This document shows, piece by piece, positions 63,352 to 64,000 of a DNA stretch of 64,000 nucleotides. Location: NCBI GenBank assembly GCA_017439675.1, contig JAFSIQ010000010.1:62001-126000 (forward strand). The letters are read 5' to 3'. The notes below the pieces were generated by a model, which had not been told where the DNA came from, did not search any database, and saw nothing but the letters and a program-made list of their open reading frames with translations. Source of the stretch: Lachnospiraceae bacterium (lineage in GTDB: Bacteria > Bacillota > Clostridia > Lachnospirales > Lachnospiraceae). Positions within the stretch are counted from its first letter, which is position 1, and the number at the start of each line of letters is the position of its first letter. A program made the position numbers and the translations under genes.

Positions 63352-64000
63352 ATGATAAATAAAAACAAAACTTGGCAGAGGAAGTTTTCTAGGGTTCGTT
63401 GCATACATTATATTATAGTAACGTTGGGAATTATGTGGATTATGATGAATGGTTGGAATGGGGAAATCTGTGAAGCGGCTTCCTTTCAAACGAATACAGT
63501 ATATGGTGTTATGTCAACTGCAGTGAAGGATAATGTGGTGATTACGTGGGAACCACTTAAGAATGCGGATGGATATCGCTTGTATGAAGCGGAAGGAAAG
63601 AACAAATATCGCTTAGTTTGCCAAACTAAGAATTGTAAGGTGATATTGAGAAAGAAGGAGAAGGGGATAACCTATCGGTATTATGTGAAAGCATATAAGC
63701 AGTCCGGCAATACTAAAGTGTATAGTAAAATAAGTAAGAAGGTTTCCACAACCGTGCCAGAGCGTGGAAAGTCTACAATCAAAAATTTTTTGCAGACAGC
63801 CATTGCACCTATGGGAACTACCATGTATGTGTGGGGTGGTGGTTGGAATAAGGAAGACACTGCGGCCGGAAGAGAGGCTAGAAGAACAGGTTTAAGTTCT
63901 TCATGGAGAAAATTTGCCAAGGGAAAGACTAGTTCCTATGATTATAAGAACTATCGCTATCAGATTCATGATGGTTTGGATTGCTCTGGGTACGTGGGCT
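63352..64000 (+). CDS. NlpC/P60-type cell-wall hydrolase with Fn3-like domain, 3' truncated
   Basis: The frame opens at ATG 63352 behind AGGAG and stays open to the window end (216 codons visible). It has a signal/anchor helix (IHYIIVTLGIMWIMMNGW), then a fibronectin-III-like domain at about 50-125 (VVITWEPLKNADGYRLYEAE). The beginning of a hydrolase domain follows, with MYVWGGG and DGLDCSGYVG, where the Cys matches the NlpC/P60 nucleophile. The remaining catalytic His is beyond the window. It likely cleaves peptidoglycan stem peptides. Confidence 0.8.
   Translation, partial: MINKNKTWQRKFSRVRCIHYIIVTLGIMWIMMNGWNGEICEAASFQTNTVYGVMSTAVKDNVVITWEPLKNADGYRLYEAEGKNKYRLVCQTKNCKVILRKKEKGITYRYYVKAYKQSGNTKVYSKISKKVSTTVPERGKSTIKNFLQTAIAPMGTTMYVWGGGWNKEDTAAGREARRTGLSSSWRKFAKGKTSSYDYKNYRYQIHDGLDCSGYVG

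Noticed and set aside
63065..63355. 96-codon plus-strand frame rich in Gln and Pro
   Set aside because: It is the complement of the Cys/Gly-rich miniprotein gene, which has a proper ribosome site; the composition is a by-product of Gly/Cys codons.

Overview
The window looks like chromosomal DNA of a low-GC Gram-positive anaerobe, most probably a Lachnospiraceae-type Clostridium relative. Supporting signs are strong AGGAGG-type ribosome sites with occasional GTG/TTG starts, a LytR-CpsA-Psr protein, an L,D-transpeptidase with cell-wall-binding repeats, PD-(D/E)XK transposase remnants and a Cys/Gly-rich miniprotein. The genus is an inference. No tRNA, rRNA or CRISPR array was seen.

Region 1 (1-15666) is the 3' part of a surface-glycan operon on the + strand. 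It starts inside an RfbH-like CDP-4-keto-6-deoxyglucose 3-dehydratase, followed by an SDR enzyme and a thiamine-diphosphate enzyme; together these resemble a branched 3,6-dideoxyhexose (yersiniose-type) module. Next come a DegT aminotransferase, a PseG-like hydrolase, a NeuB-family synthase, a GtrB-like glycosyltransferase, a NeuD-like acetyltransferase, a flippase, two acyltransferase-3 proteins, a PtmE-like CBS/nucleotidyltransferase, a LegB-like dehydratase and a GT-C-like membrane protein. This implies a legionaminic-acid-like sugar, but no LegG epimerase or CMP-sugar synthetase is visible.

Region 2 (15700-30400) is accessory DNA. It holds a 1062-aa STAND-like NTPase and a cassette of a CdtB/DNase I-like nuclease, two long helical proteins with central hydrophobic stretches (one ending in a bulb-type lectin domain) and a LytTR regulator. 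The cassette is bracketed by direct repeats of a transposase 3' end plus its terminator. An OpgB-like phosphoglycerol transferase, a polyprenyl-phosphate glycosyltransferase, a MerR-methyltransferase fusion and an Rpn-like nuclease follow. The cassette is the best candidate here for an undescribed system, perhaps a multi-component toxin.

Region 3 (30453-49916) is a second glycan locus on the + strand. It contains dTDP-rhamnose genes rfbA, rfbB, rfbD and rfbC, two polysaccharide pyruvyl transferases, GtrA, several GT-C and GT2 glycosyltransferases (one frameshifted), a secreted beta-helix protein, a flippase, a MurB paralogue and an MBOAT/SGNH-like acylation pair.

Region 4 (49917-64000) holds glmS behind its own promoter, a LytR-CpsA-Psr ligase, a secreted GH5 glucanase, a YkuD transpeptidase, two poorly known proteins, a minus-strand lytic transglycosylase/ABC exporter operon, an acyl-CoA carboxyltransferase, a Cys/Gly-rich miniprotein and the start of an NlpC/P60 protein cut by the window end. 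A structured inverted-repeat element occurs twice, in opposite orientation: between rfbA and rfbB, and in the leader of the carboxyltransferase gene.

The genes combine into sugar-nucleotide synthesis, lipid-linked assembly, flipping, acylation or pyruvylation, attachment to the wall by the LCP protein, and wall remodelling.
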